Shown here: in pieces, positions 1-9,772 of the stretch
How positions within the stretch are numbered: the stretch's first letter is position 1
How the letters are laid out: each line of letters starts with the position of its first letter
Source: Stratiformator vulcanicus
Lineage (GTDB): Bacteria > Planctomycetota > Planctomycetia > Planctomycetales > Planctomycetaceae
Direction: 5' to 3'
DNA length: 64,000 nucleotides
NCBI RefSeq assembly: GCF_007744515.1
Contig: NZ_CP036268.1
Span: 3,988,088 to 4,052,087, forward strand
Program-made: the position numbers and the translations under genes
The notes under the pieces: model-generated
What the model saw: the letters and a program-made list of their open reading frames with translations, nothing else
What the model was told of the DNA's origin: nothing
Database searches by the model: none

Positions 1-787
1 CAGTGCAAACCTGCAATTCCGACCGAGGGACGTCTTCATGACGTCTGAAACATGGACGATGCTCCGAACAGATCGTCCCCTGACTTTAGCCTTGGTGGTC
101 AGCAGCACCTTCTGGTTTTTAGGGGCCATGGTGCAACTCGCGATCACCCAGTTCGGCGTGCAACAGTTAGATATCGGCGAACTGCGCACCAGCATCATGA
201 GCGGCACGCTCTCGGTCGGCATCGCAATCGGTTTTGTCGTCGCCGGCCGGCTGTCTGAAGGAACGATCCGCTTTTCGCTTCTCAAATACGGAGCCTGCGG
301 GATTGCCGCTTCAATGATCGGCATCGCGGTCGTCGCCGTGTTGCCAATCGTTTGGGGGCTTAAATATGCGGCGCTGCTGTTCGTGTTTCTGACGTCCGGC
401 TTTTCGACGGGGTTATTCGCGCTACCGATCACCACTTATCTGCAGGTGAGACCCCCGTCCGATCAAAAGGGACGGGTGATCGCGGCGATGAATTTATTCA
501 ACTGGATCGGTATCTGCTTTGCGGGCTTCGCCTATTTCGCCTGCGTCGCACTTCTAACCGCTTTCAAACTGCCGATGAGTTGGACCTTCGCAATTATCGG
601 TTTGCTCATGGTTCCGGTTCCCCTGCTATATCATCCGCCCAACGAAAATATCGAAGCGGAAGACGATCAGCTTTGCCCGTCGTGCGGCGAAAGAAATCGG
701 GCCGATGAATCAACGTGCGGCATGTGCGGCGCACCGCTCGACCCGCAAGACGAGGCCGTCGAAACTTCGGCCAGCCCGGCATCGTAG
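1..787 (+). CDS. MFS-type permease, C-terminal half, with zinc-ribbon tail (5' partial)
   Basis: The frame is open from the first bases of the window, so the gene starts upstream; the ATG at 38 is probably internal. About six hydrophobic segments follow (roughly residues 17-200 counting from that ATG), matching the C-terminal six-helix half of a major facilitator superfamily transporter, loosely of the lysophospholipid-transporter (LplT) type seen in planctomycetes. The last ~40 residues leave the membrane and carry two Cys pairs, CPSC and CGMC, forming a zinc ribbon, which is unusual for an MFS permease and probably cytoplasmic. Substrate cannot be told. Convergent with the cold-shock gene. 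Confidence 0.7.
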   Translation, partial: SANLQFRPRDVFMTSETWTMLRTDRPLTLALVVSSTFWFLGAMVQLAITQFGVQQLDIGELRTSIMSGTLSVGIAIGFVVAGRLSEGTIRFSLLKYGACGIAASMIGIAVVAVLPIVWGLKYAALLFVFLTSGFSTGLFALPITTYLQVRPPSDQKGRVIAAMNLFNWIGICFAGFAYFACVALLTAFKLPMSWTFAIIGLLMVPVPLLYHPPNENIEAEDDQLCPSCGERNRADESTCGMCGAPLDPQDEAVETSASPAS

Positions 788-898
788 GCAATCGATTTCG
801 GGACGCTGAATACGAGAGTCGGGCCGCGCAATAGAAACGCCTTCGCGAAGATCGGGAAGGCGTTGTTGCGGTGTCGAATGAACTGAACTCGCCGCTGT

Positions 899-1096
899 TC
901 AATCAACCGGGCGGATGTCTTCGGCGCGCGGGCCTTTGGGGCCTTGGCCCTCATTGTATTCGACCTTTTGACCTTCCTGAAGCTCCTCGAAAGTCACGCC
1001 TTCGAGTGCTGAGAGGTGAAAGAACAGGTCGCCTTTGTCCGTGCCGATAAATCCGAAGCCTTTGTCTGTCAGTTTCTTAATTGTTCCCTGAGGCAT
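899..1096 (-). CDS. Cold-shock domain protein (CspA family)
   Basis: A 65-residue single OB-fold protein beginning MPQGTIKKLTDKGFGFI. The RNP1-like motif KGFGFI and the RNP2-like motif DLFFH, which bind single-stranded nucleic acid in the family, are both present. The frame is open further upstream, but the ATG at 1096 matches the family N-terminus and has AGGAGA 12 nt before it. Expected role: RNA chaperone and antiterminator. It is monocistronic. The following ~280 bases upstream (1097-1378) hold no gene that I can support; any csp-type 5' leader would lie there. Confidence 0.93.
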   Translation of the reverse strand: MPQGTIKKLTDKGFGFIGTDKGDLFFHLSALEGVTFEELQEGQKVEYNEGQGPKGPRAEDIRPVD

Positions 1097-1378
1097 GGCT
1101 GCCCGAATCTCCTGCAATCCCCCAAAAATCCGCGGGCAATTCGCGTCGCCGTTCCGCACAGAAATTAAGAAGCGTTGCGCCCCTTCGTACCCTCTGAGCC
1201 GTCAGCAAGACGGGACGTACGAATCCCCGTCAGAACGCACTTTCCTCCCGCCGCCGGACCCATCGGATCGCTGTTCGGTCCGGCTGTGGAGCGACCGGAA
1301 CAGACCGCCCATTCCGTGATCGCCATAGTTCCGAATGGTAACCAGCGAAATTGCGACATGTAACCCTAATCTCAGGGA

Positions 1379-2071
1379 TTACCCGATGGCCGGCCACAGT
1401 TCGAGGAGCTCATCGACGGCTTCGAAATCTTCGGCCAGATAGTCGGGAGCATGTTCGGCGAGTTGGTCACTCGAATAGACACCGGTCGCGACGGCGACAA
1501 CTTTGGCACCGATCGCTCGTCCACATTTCACGTCGGCAGGGGTATCGCCGATGACCCACAGCCGCCGCAGATCGATCTGTTCAGGATGCCGATGTGCTTT
1601 TAGCGTGTTGAATGCGACACGGGCGACTTCGTCACGATCGGCATGCGTGTCTCCGAAACCGCCGAGGGCGAAATCGAAATAGGCATCCAAATGGTAATGG
1701 CGAAGTTTTAAGCGGGCGCCTTCAATGAAATTACCGGTCAGCAAACCGAGAATCACATCTTCACGCTGGTGCAAATGCGCGAGCAATCGTTCGACCCCGG
1801 GCAGCACCAGTCCGGGGGATTGGCCGAGCATTTCGTCGAGATGCTCAACGTATCGGCCGAGAAAGTTTCGCAGCGCCGCGTCGCCGAAGTCGAGTTCATA
1901 GTGGCGAAAAATGTCGGCGACGATCGCACGGTCAGTGCGACCGGCATAGGGGATGTCGAGGGGGCGGTCCGACCCATCGGTCAACTCACCGACCGCCCGC
2001 TCCATCGCCAAAGCACCGGCACCGCCGGTATTCAATAGCGTACCGTCAATGTCGAACAGACAGACGTGCAT
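1379..2071 (-). CDS. HAD-superfamily hydrolase, phosphoglycolate phosphatase-like
   Basis: 230 residues with the HAD signatures in order: motif I DIDGTLLNTGG near the N-terminus (nucleophile and acid Asp), motif II Thr in GLLTGNF, and motif IV GDTPADVKCG near residue 185. An alpha-helical cap of subclass I lies between motifs I and II. Family members hydrolyse small phosphate esters such as 2-phosphoglycolate; the actual substrate is not visible. Only about 65 nt separate it from the upstream TPR gene on the same strand, so co-transcription is possible. Confidence 0.85.
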   Translation of the reverse strand: MHVCLFDIDGTLLNTGGAGALAMERAVGELTDGSDRPLDIPYAGRTDRAIVADIFRHYELDFGDAALRNFLGRYVEHLDEMLGQSPGLVLPGVERLLAHLHQREDVILGLLTGNFIEGARLKLRHYHLDAYFDFALGGFGDTHADRDEVARVAFNTLKAHRHPEQIDLRRLWVIGDTPADVKCGRAIGAKVVAVATGVYSSDQLAEHAPDYLAEDFEAVDELLELWPAIG

Positions 2072-2136
2072 AAAAGTTCGCTCGGCGGGTGCGTTTGCAA
2101 CGGCACGAGTATAGACCGGACGGAGAGATTTGTCCG

Positions 2137-3585
2137 CTACTGCAATGCGAACTTCGCACCGCGATAGGCCGAAAGGTGTTGCTGGTTGGTTGAAAGTGTC
2201 TTTTGGAATTCGGCCTTGGCCGCAGCGGTCTGACCGTCACGCAACAATTTTCGCCCGATGAAGTAGTGAGCTTCGGCCGATTGTGGCGGATTCGTCTTCG
2301 CATCCCCACCTACGGCCGCGAGCAACTCCTCGGAGGAGATACGCCCGAATTCGAAATTAATCAAAGAGTCGACCCAATCACGTTGATCCGGTGACTGGGC
2401 CAGACTCTCGGCGAAGTCGGAACCGGTCGGCTCGGGCTGCTGCCCCAACGCCCGGAGCGCTTCGATCTTCCATGGCAGCAGATGCTTAAATCCCGGCTCC
2501 AGTTCGCGGGCGGTATCGAAACTCTCGATCGCCCGCTTGAAATCCCCGGCGAAGAAGTAGGCGAAGCCCAGATCGGCGTGCGCCACCGCGCTCTTAGAAA
2601 CCATCGAGACGGCACGGCGATGATCGTCGATCGACTTTTGAAACTCGCCCTGCGCCAAGTACGCAGTTCCGCGAAAGCCGTAAACCATCGGCTGCCGCGA
2701 ATTCAGTTTGAGCGACGAGTTAAAGTCCGCTTCGGCGGCGCTGACCTGATTTTGCTTCAGCAGCGTGTAACCACGATTCGTGTAGGCGTAGAAGAAATTG
2801 CGATCGAGTTCGAGCGCCCGTGTGAAGTCGGCGACCGCGGCGTCCAACTCATCCTGCTGCTGTAAGAACATCCCGCGATTGTTGTACACGAGCGGGTTGT
2901 CCGGAAAGGAGCGGACGGCCCGGTCGAAAGCCGCCTTCGCCTTCACGGGTTGCTCAGAGCGAGCGTAGAGGTCGGCCAGTGCGGTGAATGCGGCCAGCAT
3001 TTTCGGGTTCAGGCGAATCGCCTCATCGAAAGCCGCGACGGCCTCGTCTTGTTTCTTCAGGTAGGAGAGCGCCAGTCCTTTCTGATAGAGGAGATTGGCT
3101 TTCTCTTCCGGCTTGATGCCTGCGCGACCGACGGTCTGTTCGGCGATTTGGACGGCGACCTCGGCATGGTCGTCCCGCTCTTCGATGATCGAAAGATTCG
3201 TCATCCCGTATAGGTACGGCAAATAGTAGATGACCAACTCGCGGCCCCGCAGCCGAATCGCTTCGCGGGCATCGGCAATGCCCTCGCGGACCGAGTCGGC
3301 CTCGCCCGAGCGGAGTCCCTGTTCAATTTTGGCGCTCCCGCGGAGATAGTAAGCGACATCATCTTTGGGCTGCCGGCGCAGGCGGGAGTCGGTCAGTTCG
3401 ACGACACGATCAAATTCGCCCCGCTGATAGGCCTGCTCGGCATCACGGTTGGGGTTCTCCGCCGCGGGAGGGGCATTGCGCGTCTGTGCGAAAGCGTACT
3501 GAGTTTCCAGAAGGCCGAACGAGATCGCGGCGAGGGCTGCAGCGTGCAGACAACAAGAGCGGGCACAGGCCGACACATTACACAT
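2137..3585 (-). CDS. Secreted TPR-repeat protein
   Basis: 482 residues from the ATG at 3585, which has GGAGAG 5 nt upstream; the frame is open 27 codons further but that part looks non-coding. A signal peptide of ~35 residues ends near YAFAQ. The rest is tetratricopeptide repeats, seen as recurring 34-residue units such as ALADLYARSEQPVKAKAAFD, YNNRGMFLQQQDELDAAVAD and YTNRGYTLLKQNQVSAAEAD. It is predicted to be a periplasmic protein-interaction scaffold. No catalytic domain is visible. Confidence 0.8.
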   Translation of the reverse strand: MCNVSACARSCCLHAAALAAISFGLLETQYAFAQTRNAPPAAENPNRDAEQAYQRGEFDRVVELTDSRLRRQPKDDVAYYLRGSAKIEQGLRSGEADSVREGIADAREAIRLRGRELVIYYLPYLYGMTNLSIIEERDDHAEVAVQIAEQTVGRAGIKPEEKANLLYQKGLALSYLKKQDEAVAAFDEAIRLNPKMLAAFTALADLYARSEQPVKAKAAFDRAVRSFPDNPLVYNNRGMFLQQQDELDAAVADFTRALELDRNFFYAYTNRGYTLLKQNQVSAAEADFNSSLKLNSRQPMVYGFRGTAYLAQGEFQKSIDDHRRAVSMVSKSAVAHADLGFAYFFAGDFKRAIESFDTARELEPGFKHLLPWKIEALRALGQQPEPTGSDFAESLAQSPDQRDWVDSLINFEFGRISSEELLAAVGGDAKTNPPQSAEAHYFIGRKLLRDGQTAAAKAEFQKTLSTNQQHLSAYRGAKFALQ

Positions 3586-3748
3586 AATATCTCTCCGGCG
3601 AATCACGCGAACCTGAATAATCAATGGCGTCAGCCCACGCTGATGCGGGCTGAAAGCACCGTTCAATAAGTCTGTTTATCCAAATACTAAGTCGGATTGT
3701 ACCGCAACGGCATCGCCCGGAAAGCCGAAGCCCTCACTTGCGTGCCGC

Positions 3749-3775
3749 TTGACAGCGAAAAACCTCGTGGATAAC
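3749..3775 (+). promoter_or_regulatory. Possible sigma70-type promoter of the nusA leader
   Basis: TTGACA at 3749-3754 is a perfect -35 box; GATAAC at 3770-3775 matches four of six -10 positions at a short 15-nt spacing. It points toward the terminator at 4022-4060 and then nusA. The spacing is not ideal and the match could be chance. Confidence 0.25.
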
Positions 3776-4021
3776 TTTCGGGGTTCGAATGCACCCGTGT
3801 CGGCGGAGCTTTCTGTCGATTGTGGGTGCCGGTGCGTTGTCGTTGTGCCGCAAAGAGACTTCGGTCTCTATCGTGGTTTCGACATGCAATGCATTGATTA
3901 CTCGGTCGTACGGGATCGTCCAGTGATGTGATTGTCCTTGCTTGAATCCATTTCGGATGGCTGTTGCGGTCGGTGAGGGGATTTCGTCCTCAAACTGGCG
4001 CAATGCCTGTTACCGAAGATC

Positions 4022-4060
4022 AAGGCGGGCGAGACGGTCGACCTCTTGCCCGCTTTTTTT
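4022..4060 (+). terminator. Intrinsic terminator within the nusA leader
   Basis: A GC-rich stem (GCGGGC at 4025-4030 pairing with GCCCGC at 4048-4053, extended inside by GAG/CTC) is followed by seven T residues at 4054-4060. It reads on the plus strand, yet no plus-strand gene lies upstream; the nearest downstream gene is nusA, 330 nt away. It may therefore end a small RNA or act as an attenuator. Confidence 0.7.
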
Positions 4061-4389
4061 GTTGCCGGACTTCGGTGACGGGACCGGACGCGGCGGGCGG
4101 GAATCGGGATCGCAAGAGTAACTTTCGAGCATAAAAAATCATTGTTTCAGCAGGCAGGGTCAGAAGTCAGGGTCAACGGATGAATGTGCGGCATAGACCG
4201 GGCGGATCGGCGAGCATGTCAGCGACGACATGATTTGCGATCGGTCGGCCACACTGTCGCAGGGACCGGCAAGAGTCAGAAGAGCCATCAATCGGAAGAA
4301 TCGTCCGAGTCGATTTCCGCCGAGCCGCGAGAGCGGCCCGTTCGGCAATCCCGGCCCCGGCGGCCGACGAGACGAGTTGAGGTAAGTCA

Positions 4390-6036
4390 ATGAAGGGCAC
4401 GGAAATCCTGCGGATCGTCGATGCGATCCATCGCGACAAGAGCATCGACCAGAACATCGTCTTCGAGGGGATCGAACAGGCGATCGCTTCGGCTGCGCGC
4501 AAGCACTTCGGCGAAGAAGAAGAGGTTGAAGTCGCAATCGATCGGGTTAGCGGCGATGCCGCCGTCAGTGTTGCCGGCAAAGCACTCGATGCCGACGAAA
4601 TCGGTGACCTGCTTGGCCGGATCGCCGCGCAGACCGCCAAGCAGGTGATGATCCAAAAGATCCGGGAAGCCGAACGGGATAGCCTGCACGACGAATACAC
4701 ACAGCTTCGCGGTCAGATTGTGAACGGTCAGATCGCCCGGATCGAAGGCGGCGGAACGGCCGCCGTCAATCTCGGCAAGGTCGAAGCGATTCTGCCACGC
4801 GGTGAGCAGATTCCCGGCGAGCAGCATCACGTCGGCGAACGCGTTCGCTCCGTCGTTATGGAAGTCCGCAAAGCGGGAAGCCGCGTCAAAATCATTCTTT
4901 CGCGCAATCACCCCGAGTTAGTGCGGCGACTCTTCGAGATCGAAATCCCCGAAGTCGCCGAGCACGTCATCGAAGTTCGCTCGCTCTCCCGCGAGGCCGG
5001 TTATCGCTCAAAGGTCGCGGTCTCCTGCTACGACCCGAAGATCGATTGCGTCGGTGCCTGTGTCGGCGTCCGCGGAGCTCGGATTCGCAATATCGTCGAA
5101 GAATTGGCCGGAGAGCGGATCGACATCGTCCGCTGGAACGACTCTTTGCAGGTGTTGGTGCCCAACGCGCTTCAACCGGCCGAAGTTGAAGACGTCATCC
5201 TCTGCCCTCAACTGGGCAAGGTGATCGTGCTCGTGCAAGACGATCAGTTGTCGCTGGCGATCGGCAAGAAGGGCCAGAACGTTCGCCTCGCCTCGAAGCT
5301 GGTCGGTTGGGACATTCAGGTTCTCACTCAGGAGCGGCTCGACGTTCAAATCGACAAGTCGCTCGCCGGGTTCACACAGGTGCCGCACATCACTGATGAA
5401 CTGGCGGAAAATCTCGTCGCGCAAGGCTTCTTCACCTTCGACGAACTATCGATCATCGAACCCGATCAGCTGGCCGAGATGGGCGGACTGACCGAAGAAC
5501 AGGTCGACGTAATTGTCGCCTATGCCGATGTCGAATCGTTGAAAGCCGAAAAGCAGGAGAAAGAGGATCGCGACCGCCGTCGCAAAGCGGCGGCACTGGG
5601 CGAAGTCGCGGAATCCAACAAGGCATCGGCTCCCCCGGAGACCACGGAAGCCGCAAAGCCGGAAGGAGACGACTCCGAAAGCGACAAGACATCGTCGCCG
5701 GAAGGAGAGTCTGCTGCCGAGAGCACGCCTGAGTCCGAGTCGGAAGCCGCGACGACCGACGATGCACCCGCTGCGGAAGAAGTCGCCGAAACACCCGTCG
5801 CCGACGCGAAGACGGATTCGGAGATGGAAGTGAAGATCGAAGAGACAGAATCAGCCGCTTCGGCTGTTGAAGTCGAGGTGGCTGAGGAGACCAAACCGGT
5901 CGAGGCGGCCGCAGAAGCGACGGAGACTGAGACTTCGGAGGAGTCGAGCGAGTCCGACGCGACATCGGAAGCCGACTCAGCGGAGCCGGAGATCGTCGAG
6001 GAGACACCCGCCGGTTCATCGGAGGGTCGAAGTTAA
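4390..6036 (+). CDS. nusA: Transcription termination/antitermination factor NusA
   Basis: 548 residues. Domains in order: N-terminal RNA polymerase-binding domain (1-~125), S1 domain (~130-200), then KH1 and KH2 (~215-345) containing [18 protein letters not shown] and [17 protein letters not shown] helix-hairpin-helix-like segment (~355-390) follows, then an acidic Glu/Ser/Ala-rich tail of ~150 residues without clear domains. The core matches NusA, which binds RNA polymerase and nascent RNA and modulates pausing and termination. A GAGG element precedes the ATG. First gene of nusA-infB-rbfA, without rimP. Confidence 0.97.
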   Translation: MKGTEILRIVDAIHRDKSIDQNIVFEGIEQAIASAARKHFGEEEEVEVAIDRVSGDAAVSVAGKALDADEIGDLLGRIAAQTAKQVMIQKIREAERDSLHDEYTQLRGQIVNGQIARIEGGGTAAVNLGKVEAILPRGEQIPGEQHHVGERVRSVVMEVRKAGSRVKIILSRNHPELVRRLFEIEIPEVAEHVIEVRSLSREAGYRSKVAVSCYDPKIDCVGACVGVRGARIRNIVEELAGERIDIVRWNDSLQVLVPNALQPAEVEDVILCPQLGKVIVLVQDDQLSLAIGKKGQNVRLASKLVGWDIQVLTQERLDVQIDKSLAGFTQVPHITDELAENLVAQGFFTFDELSIIEPDQLAEMGGLTEEQVDVIVAYADVESLKAEKQEKEDRDRRRKAAALGEVAESNKASAPPETTEAAKPEGDDSESDKTSSPEGESAAESTPESESEAATTDDAPAAEEVAETPVADAKTDSEMEVKIEETESAASAVEVEVAEETKPVEAAAEATETETSEESSESDATSEADSAEPEIVEETPAGSSEGRS

Positions 6037-6179
6037 TGTCATTTGTTTTGCACGCATCGGTTTTGAACCTGTTGGTTTCAAACCGTTTGAAATCGAACCA
6101 CACGATTCAGGTCGCGGGCCCTTTCTAATGGGTGTGCGATTTCGTCGACAACGCGTTTCGGAGCAGTCGGGAGAACCTG

Positions 6180-9074
6180 TTGAAGATACGGATTTTCGCT
6201 CTGGCCAAAGAACTGGGCCTGGACAGCAAAGAGTTGATCGAACACGCCAACGCGGCGGGAATTTCGGTCAAGAATTCTGCGCTCGCCAGCATTTCGCCGG
6301 AGGAAAAAGACATCATCCTCGAGCAGCTCAAGAGCGGCTCGTCATCGACCGCAACGGCAGTGGCGGACGAACCGGCTGCGCCTGCGCCGCCGCCACCGGA
6401 TCGCTCGGGAAAAGTTCGAAAGCTCGATCAACCGGCAAAGCGTGCGGCGGCAAAAGCTGAGCCGATCCAGGAAGAACCGGCTCCCGAAGAGGAAGCACCG
6501 CAGCAAGCGGCGGAAGAACCGGAGGTAGAACAACCGGTCGAGCAGACGGCCGAACCGGTCGCCGAAGCGGACACTGAAACGGTCGTCACAGAAGATGCCG
6601 AAGCCGACACGCCAGCGACTGCAGAGGAAGTAGAATCGCCGGTTGCCGAGACGGCTGAGGTCGAAGTCCCCGCAGCCGAGCCGACTGCCGAAAGTAAGGC
6701 CCCTAAAGCCGCCGATGACAATGCGGACAAAGTCGAAGAGACGAAGGCCGAGTCTGCCAAAGAGAAGTTGAAGCAGAGCGGTTCTGGCGGGCTCTCACCG
6801 GACGAATACGTCCCGTCGCCTCACGCATCGCGGGGCAAAAGCTCGCCGCGTGAGATGCGGCCGGTCGGAACGGTGCAGTCGAACGAGCAGCGGGCCCGCG
6901 GCGAACGCGAAAAGAAGCGTCCGCAATTGGCGCGACCAGCCGTGGCGGCGCCGCCGAAAGTTCCGGTCAGCAAGCCGAAGCCGAAAGCTGATGAAGCGCC
7001 GGCACAGAAGCCGGAAATGCCGCTGACGCCGGAGATGCTCGATCGTCAGAGTCCGCTCTCGGCGCACATGGCGCAGCGGACGGCCGAGAAAGACGGAGTG
7101 AAACGACCGCGGCGCGGATCGACGCGAATGATCGATTCGCCCGATGATGCCCAGAAGCAGAAGCGATCGAGACGGCCTCGCCGGGGGCGGGATGATGATG
7201 ATGTGCCTTACGGGTCTCGCCGACGAACGTTGACCCGCCGGAAGCGGACGGGGCCGGTCGAATATAGTGATGCCGCCGTCGTCGAATTGCCGATGACGGT
7301 CCGCACGCTCTCGGAAGCAATGGGGCGCCCTGCCAATCAGATCATCGGCACCCTGATGAAGCAGGGCGTGATGGTTCGCATCAACGATGCATTGACCGAA
7401 GAGCTAGCGCTCGAAGTCGCGATGGAGCTCGGCGTCGAACTCGAAATCAAGCGGGAGCGCGACCTCGAGGATGAACTCGCGGCTATGCTTTCGGATGAAT
7501 ATGACGAAGGGGCCGAGCTCGAACCGCGGCCCTGTATCGTGACCATCCTCGGGCATGTTGATCATGGTAAGACCACGATGGTCGACAAACTTCGCTCCGC
7601 CAGCGTGGCGGCCGGCGAAGCCGGAGGTATCACGCAGCACATTGCCGCCTATCAGGTCGATCACGGCGACCATCGCATTACGTTCGTCGACACCCCGGGC
7701 CACGCGGCCTTCGGTGAGATGCGGGCTCGCGGTGCGAACGTGACCGACATCGTCGTTTTGGTCGTCGCGGCCGACGACGGTGTGATGCCTCAAACCGAAG
7801 AGTGCATCAGCCACGCTAAGGCAGCCGGTGTGCCCATTATCGTCGCGCTCAACAAGATGGATCTCGAGGGCATCGACGATCAGAAAATTCTGCAGCAACT
7901 CGCCACCCGCGAGCTGTTGCCGTCGGAGTGGGGCGGTGATACCGAAGTCATCCGCACGTCAGGCGAAACGGGCGCAGGGCTCGACGAACTACTCGACACG
8001 ATCAACATCACGAGCGAACTGCAGGAGCTGCAAACCAACCCGGACCGCGACGCCGTCGGGGTCTGTCTGGAAGCATTCCGCGACGAGGGTCGCGGCGTGA
8101 TTTCATGGCTCATCGTGCAAAAGGGAACACTGGAAGTCGGCGACGTCATCTTATGCGGTTCGGCGCACGGCCGCATTCGCTCGATGTTTGATGAGCATGA
8201 CAACGAAATCGAAGCCGCCGGCCCATCGACACCGGTAAAAGTCACCGGTCTCGATAAAGTACCGGAGACCGGCAGCCACTTCTTCGTACTCGATGAGATC
8301 GAAGAAGCTCGGGAAGTCGCCGAGAAGCGTGGTCACACCGGACGCAGCGCGTATCTTGCGGCGACGGCGCGACGACCACAGACGCTCGAAGACATTCTCG
8401 ATCAGGCCCGTGGCGCGACAGTCAAAAACCTGCCGCTGATTATTAAGGCTGATTCCCCCGGATCGATCGAAGCGATTCGCGGCGAAATCGAAAAGTTCGA
8501 ACATCCTGAGGTGCGAACGGCGGTTATCCACAGCGGTGTGGGGGGCGTGAACGAAAGCGATGTCTCACTGTCGGCGGCATCGGGCGCGGTGATTCTCGCC
8601 TTTCACGTGATCGCCGACGATCGTGCCGCATTGCTCGCCGATCGCGAAGGCGTCGAAATTCGCCGCTACAGCATCATCTACGAGGTCATCAACGACATTC
8701 GTGATGCCCTCGAAGGCTTGCTCGATCCCGAGCGACGCGAGGTGCAGACCGGCCGTGCGATCGTCCTGCAAACGTTCAAGACAAGTCGTTTCGGCATGAT
8801 CGCCGGTTGTCGCGTGCTCAGCGGAAAAGTGGAACGCAACAACCGGGTCCACGTGATCCGCCAGCAGACGTTGGTCAATACCTACCCCCTCGCCTCGCTG
8901 CGTCGGGAAAAGGACGACGTCAAAGAAGTGCGAGAAGGAATGGAGTGCGGTATTCGCCTTGATGGCTTCAACGACATCAAGGAAGGCGATCTGCTCGAAG
9001 CGTTCAAAATTGAAGAACACAAACGAAAGCTCGAAGACGTTCCCAAGAAAACGGAAGAAGACGCCGAAGTGTAA
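6180..9074 (+). CDS. infB: Translation initiation factor IF-2
   Basis: 964 residues from a TTG at 6180 that has GGGAGA 5 nt upstream and gives the family N-terminus (M)[18 protein letters not shown]; an in-frame GTG at 6132 would add 16 unsupported residues. Domains: IF2_N at 1-50, a long Pro/Glu/Ala- then Lys/Arg-rich linker (~60-370), a second IF2_N-like segment (~375-430), and a G domain with GHVDHGKTT (~residue 458), DTPGHAAF and NKMD. C-terminal beta-barrel and initiator-tRNA-binding domains follow. It delivers fMet-tRNA to the 30S subunit. The 143-nt gap after nusA has a short TTTCAAA palindrome but no terminator. Confidence 0.96.
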   Translation: MKIRIFALAKELGLDSKELIEHANAAGISVKNSALASISPEEKDIILEQLKSGSSSTATAVADEPAAPAPPPPDRSGKVRKLDQPAKRAAAKAEPIQEEPAPEEEAPQQAAEEPEVEQPVEQTAEPVAEADTETVVTEDAEADTPATAEEVESPVAETAEVEVPAAEPTAESKAPKAADDNADKVEETKAESAKEKLKQSGSGGLSPDEYVPSPHASRGKSSPREMRPVGTVQSNEQRARGEREKKRPQLARPAVAAPPKVPVSKPKPKADEAPAQKPEMPLTPEMLDRQSPLSAHMAQRTAEKDGVKRPRRGSTRMIDSPDDAQKQKRSRRPRRGRDDDDVPYGSRRRTLTRRKRTGPVEYSDAAVVELPMTVRTLSEAMGRPANQIIGTLMKQGVMVRINDALTEELALEVAMELGVELEIKRERDLEDELAAMLSDEYDEGAELEPRPCIVTILGHVDHGKTTMVDKLRSASVAAGEAGGITQHIAAYQVDHGDHRITFVDTPGHAAFGEMRARGANVTDIVVLVVAADDGVMPQTEECISHAKAAGVPIIVALNKMDLEGIDDQKILQQLATRELLPSEWGGDTEVIRTSGETGAGLDELLDTINITSELQELQTNPDRDAVGVCLEAFRDEGRGVISWLIVQKGTLEVGDVILCGSAHGRIRSMFDEHDNEIEAAGPSTPVKVTGLDKVPETGSHFFVLDEIEEAREVAEKRGHTGRSAYLAATARRPQTLEDILDQARGATVKNLPLIIKADSPGSIEAIRGEIEKFEHPEVRTAVIHSGVGGVNESDVSLSAASGAVILAFHVIADDRAALLADREGVEIRRYSIIYEVINDIRDALEGLLDPERREVQTGRAIVLQTFKTSRFGMIAGCRVLSGKVERNNRVHVIRQQTLVNTYPLASLRREKDDVKEVREGMECGIRLDGFNDIKEGDLLEAFKIEEHKRKLEDVPKKTEEDAEV

Positions 9075-9199
9075 CGAAACGCGAACTGGACTCCGCTGAG
9101 GTTCGTTCGACCTTGGCATTCCGATGTCTCGGCTCAGCATTTCGTCTCGATCGGTTCTTCTCTCTCCGCCAGCCGCACCAATCAAGTCACACGCGTCCG

Positions 9200-9712
9200 A
9201 TGAGCGACCGCCGCCTCGCCAAAATGTCCTCCGCTATTCGTCAGGTCGTCAGTTCGTCGATCCTGACGGAGCTGCGCGACCCGCGCGTCAAGAACGTGAC
9301 GGTCATGGGGGTCGATGTCGATGGCGACCTGCGCGGGGCCAAGGTGAAGGTCTCAATCATGGGCGACGAGAAGACGGAACGGCTCTGCCTGAAGGGCCTG
9401 CACTCTTCGCGGGGCTATTTGCAGTCACGGCTCGCCGACATGCTCGAAATGCGATACACGCCGGTGCTGCGATTCGAGGTCGACCGGGGCGTGAAAAGAA
9501 GCCTTGAGACCTCACAACTGCTGCGGACCGAAATCGGTGGCGGATCGGATGACGGGCCGGCAGACGGCGAACTCACCGAGGAGGGAGTCGAAAAGGAAGA
9601 TGTCACGGCGGATAATGTGACAGACGAAATTGATGGCCCGGTCTCAGCCGAATCAGATGACCCGGGCGACACGAAGGTAGCGAAATACGGCGGCGGCGAG
9701 TCGCTTGAATAG
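9200..9712 (+). CDS. rbfA: Ribosome-binding factor A
   Basis: 170 residues from the ATG at 9200 (MSDRRLAKMSSAIRQVVSS). The KH-like RbfA fold spans residues 1-~110, with conserved ELRDPRV, a beta segment and LEMRYTPVLRFEVDRGV. RbfA binds the 30S subunit during 16S rRNA maturation and cold adaptation. The C-terminal ~60 residues are an acidic, low-complexity extension. No clear Shine-Dalgarno is visible. Third gene of the nusA-infB-rbfA order, typical for bacteria. Confidence 0.92.
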   Translation: MSDRRLAKMSSAIRQVVSSSILTELRDPRVKNVTVMGVDVDGDLRGAKVKVSIMGDEKTERLCLKGLHSSRGYLQSRLADMLEMRYTPVLRFEVDRGVKRSLETSQLLRTEIGGGSDDGPADGELTEEGVEKEDVTADNVTDEIDGPVSAESDDPGDTKVAKYGGGESLE

Positions 9713-9772
9713 GTGCTCGGTCGATCGACGTCCGGCCTAATGAAGAAGCAACCCTGAATTGCGATCCGACGA

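Larger units (their letters stand above)
3586..4389. other. 804-base region between the divergent TPR gene and nusA
   Basis: No gene supported. Small open frames on both strands (for example 3749-3931 plus) have no recognisable family and no convincing ribosome site. The region holds an intrinsic terminator at 4022-4060 on the plus strand and a weak promoter candidate at 3749-3775 (TTGACA, 15 nt, GATAAC). rimP, which often precedes nusA, is absent here. Confidence 0.6.

Noticed and set aside
3776-3800. GGGGTTCGAATGC-like sequence resembling a tRNA T-arm.
   Set aside because: No acceptor, D or anticodon arms fold around it.
3749-3931. A 60-residue plus-strand frame in the nusA leader.
   Set aside because: No family, no convincing ribosome site, and codon use unlike neighbours; it could only be a leader peptide by chance.
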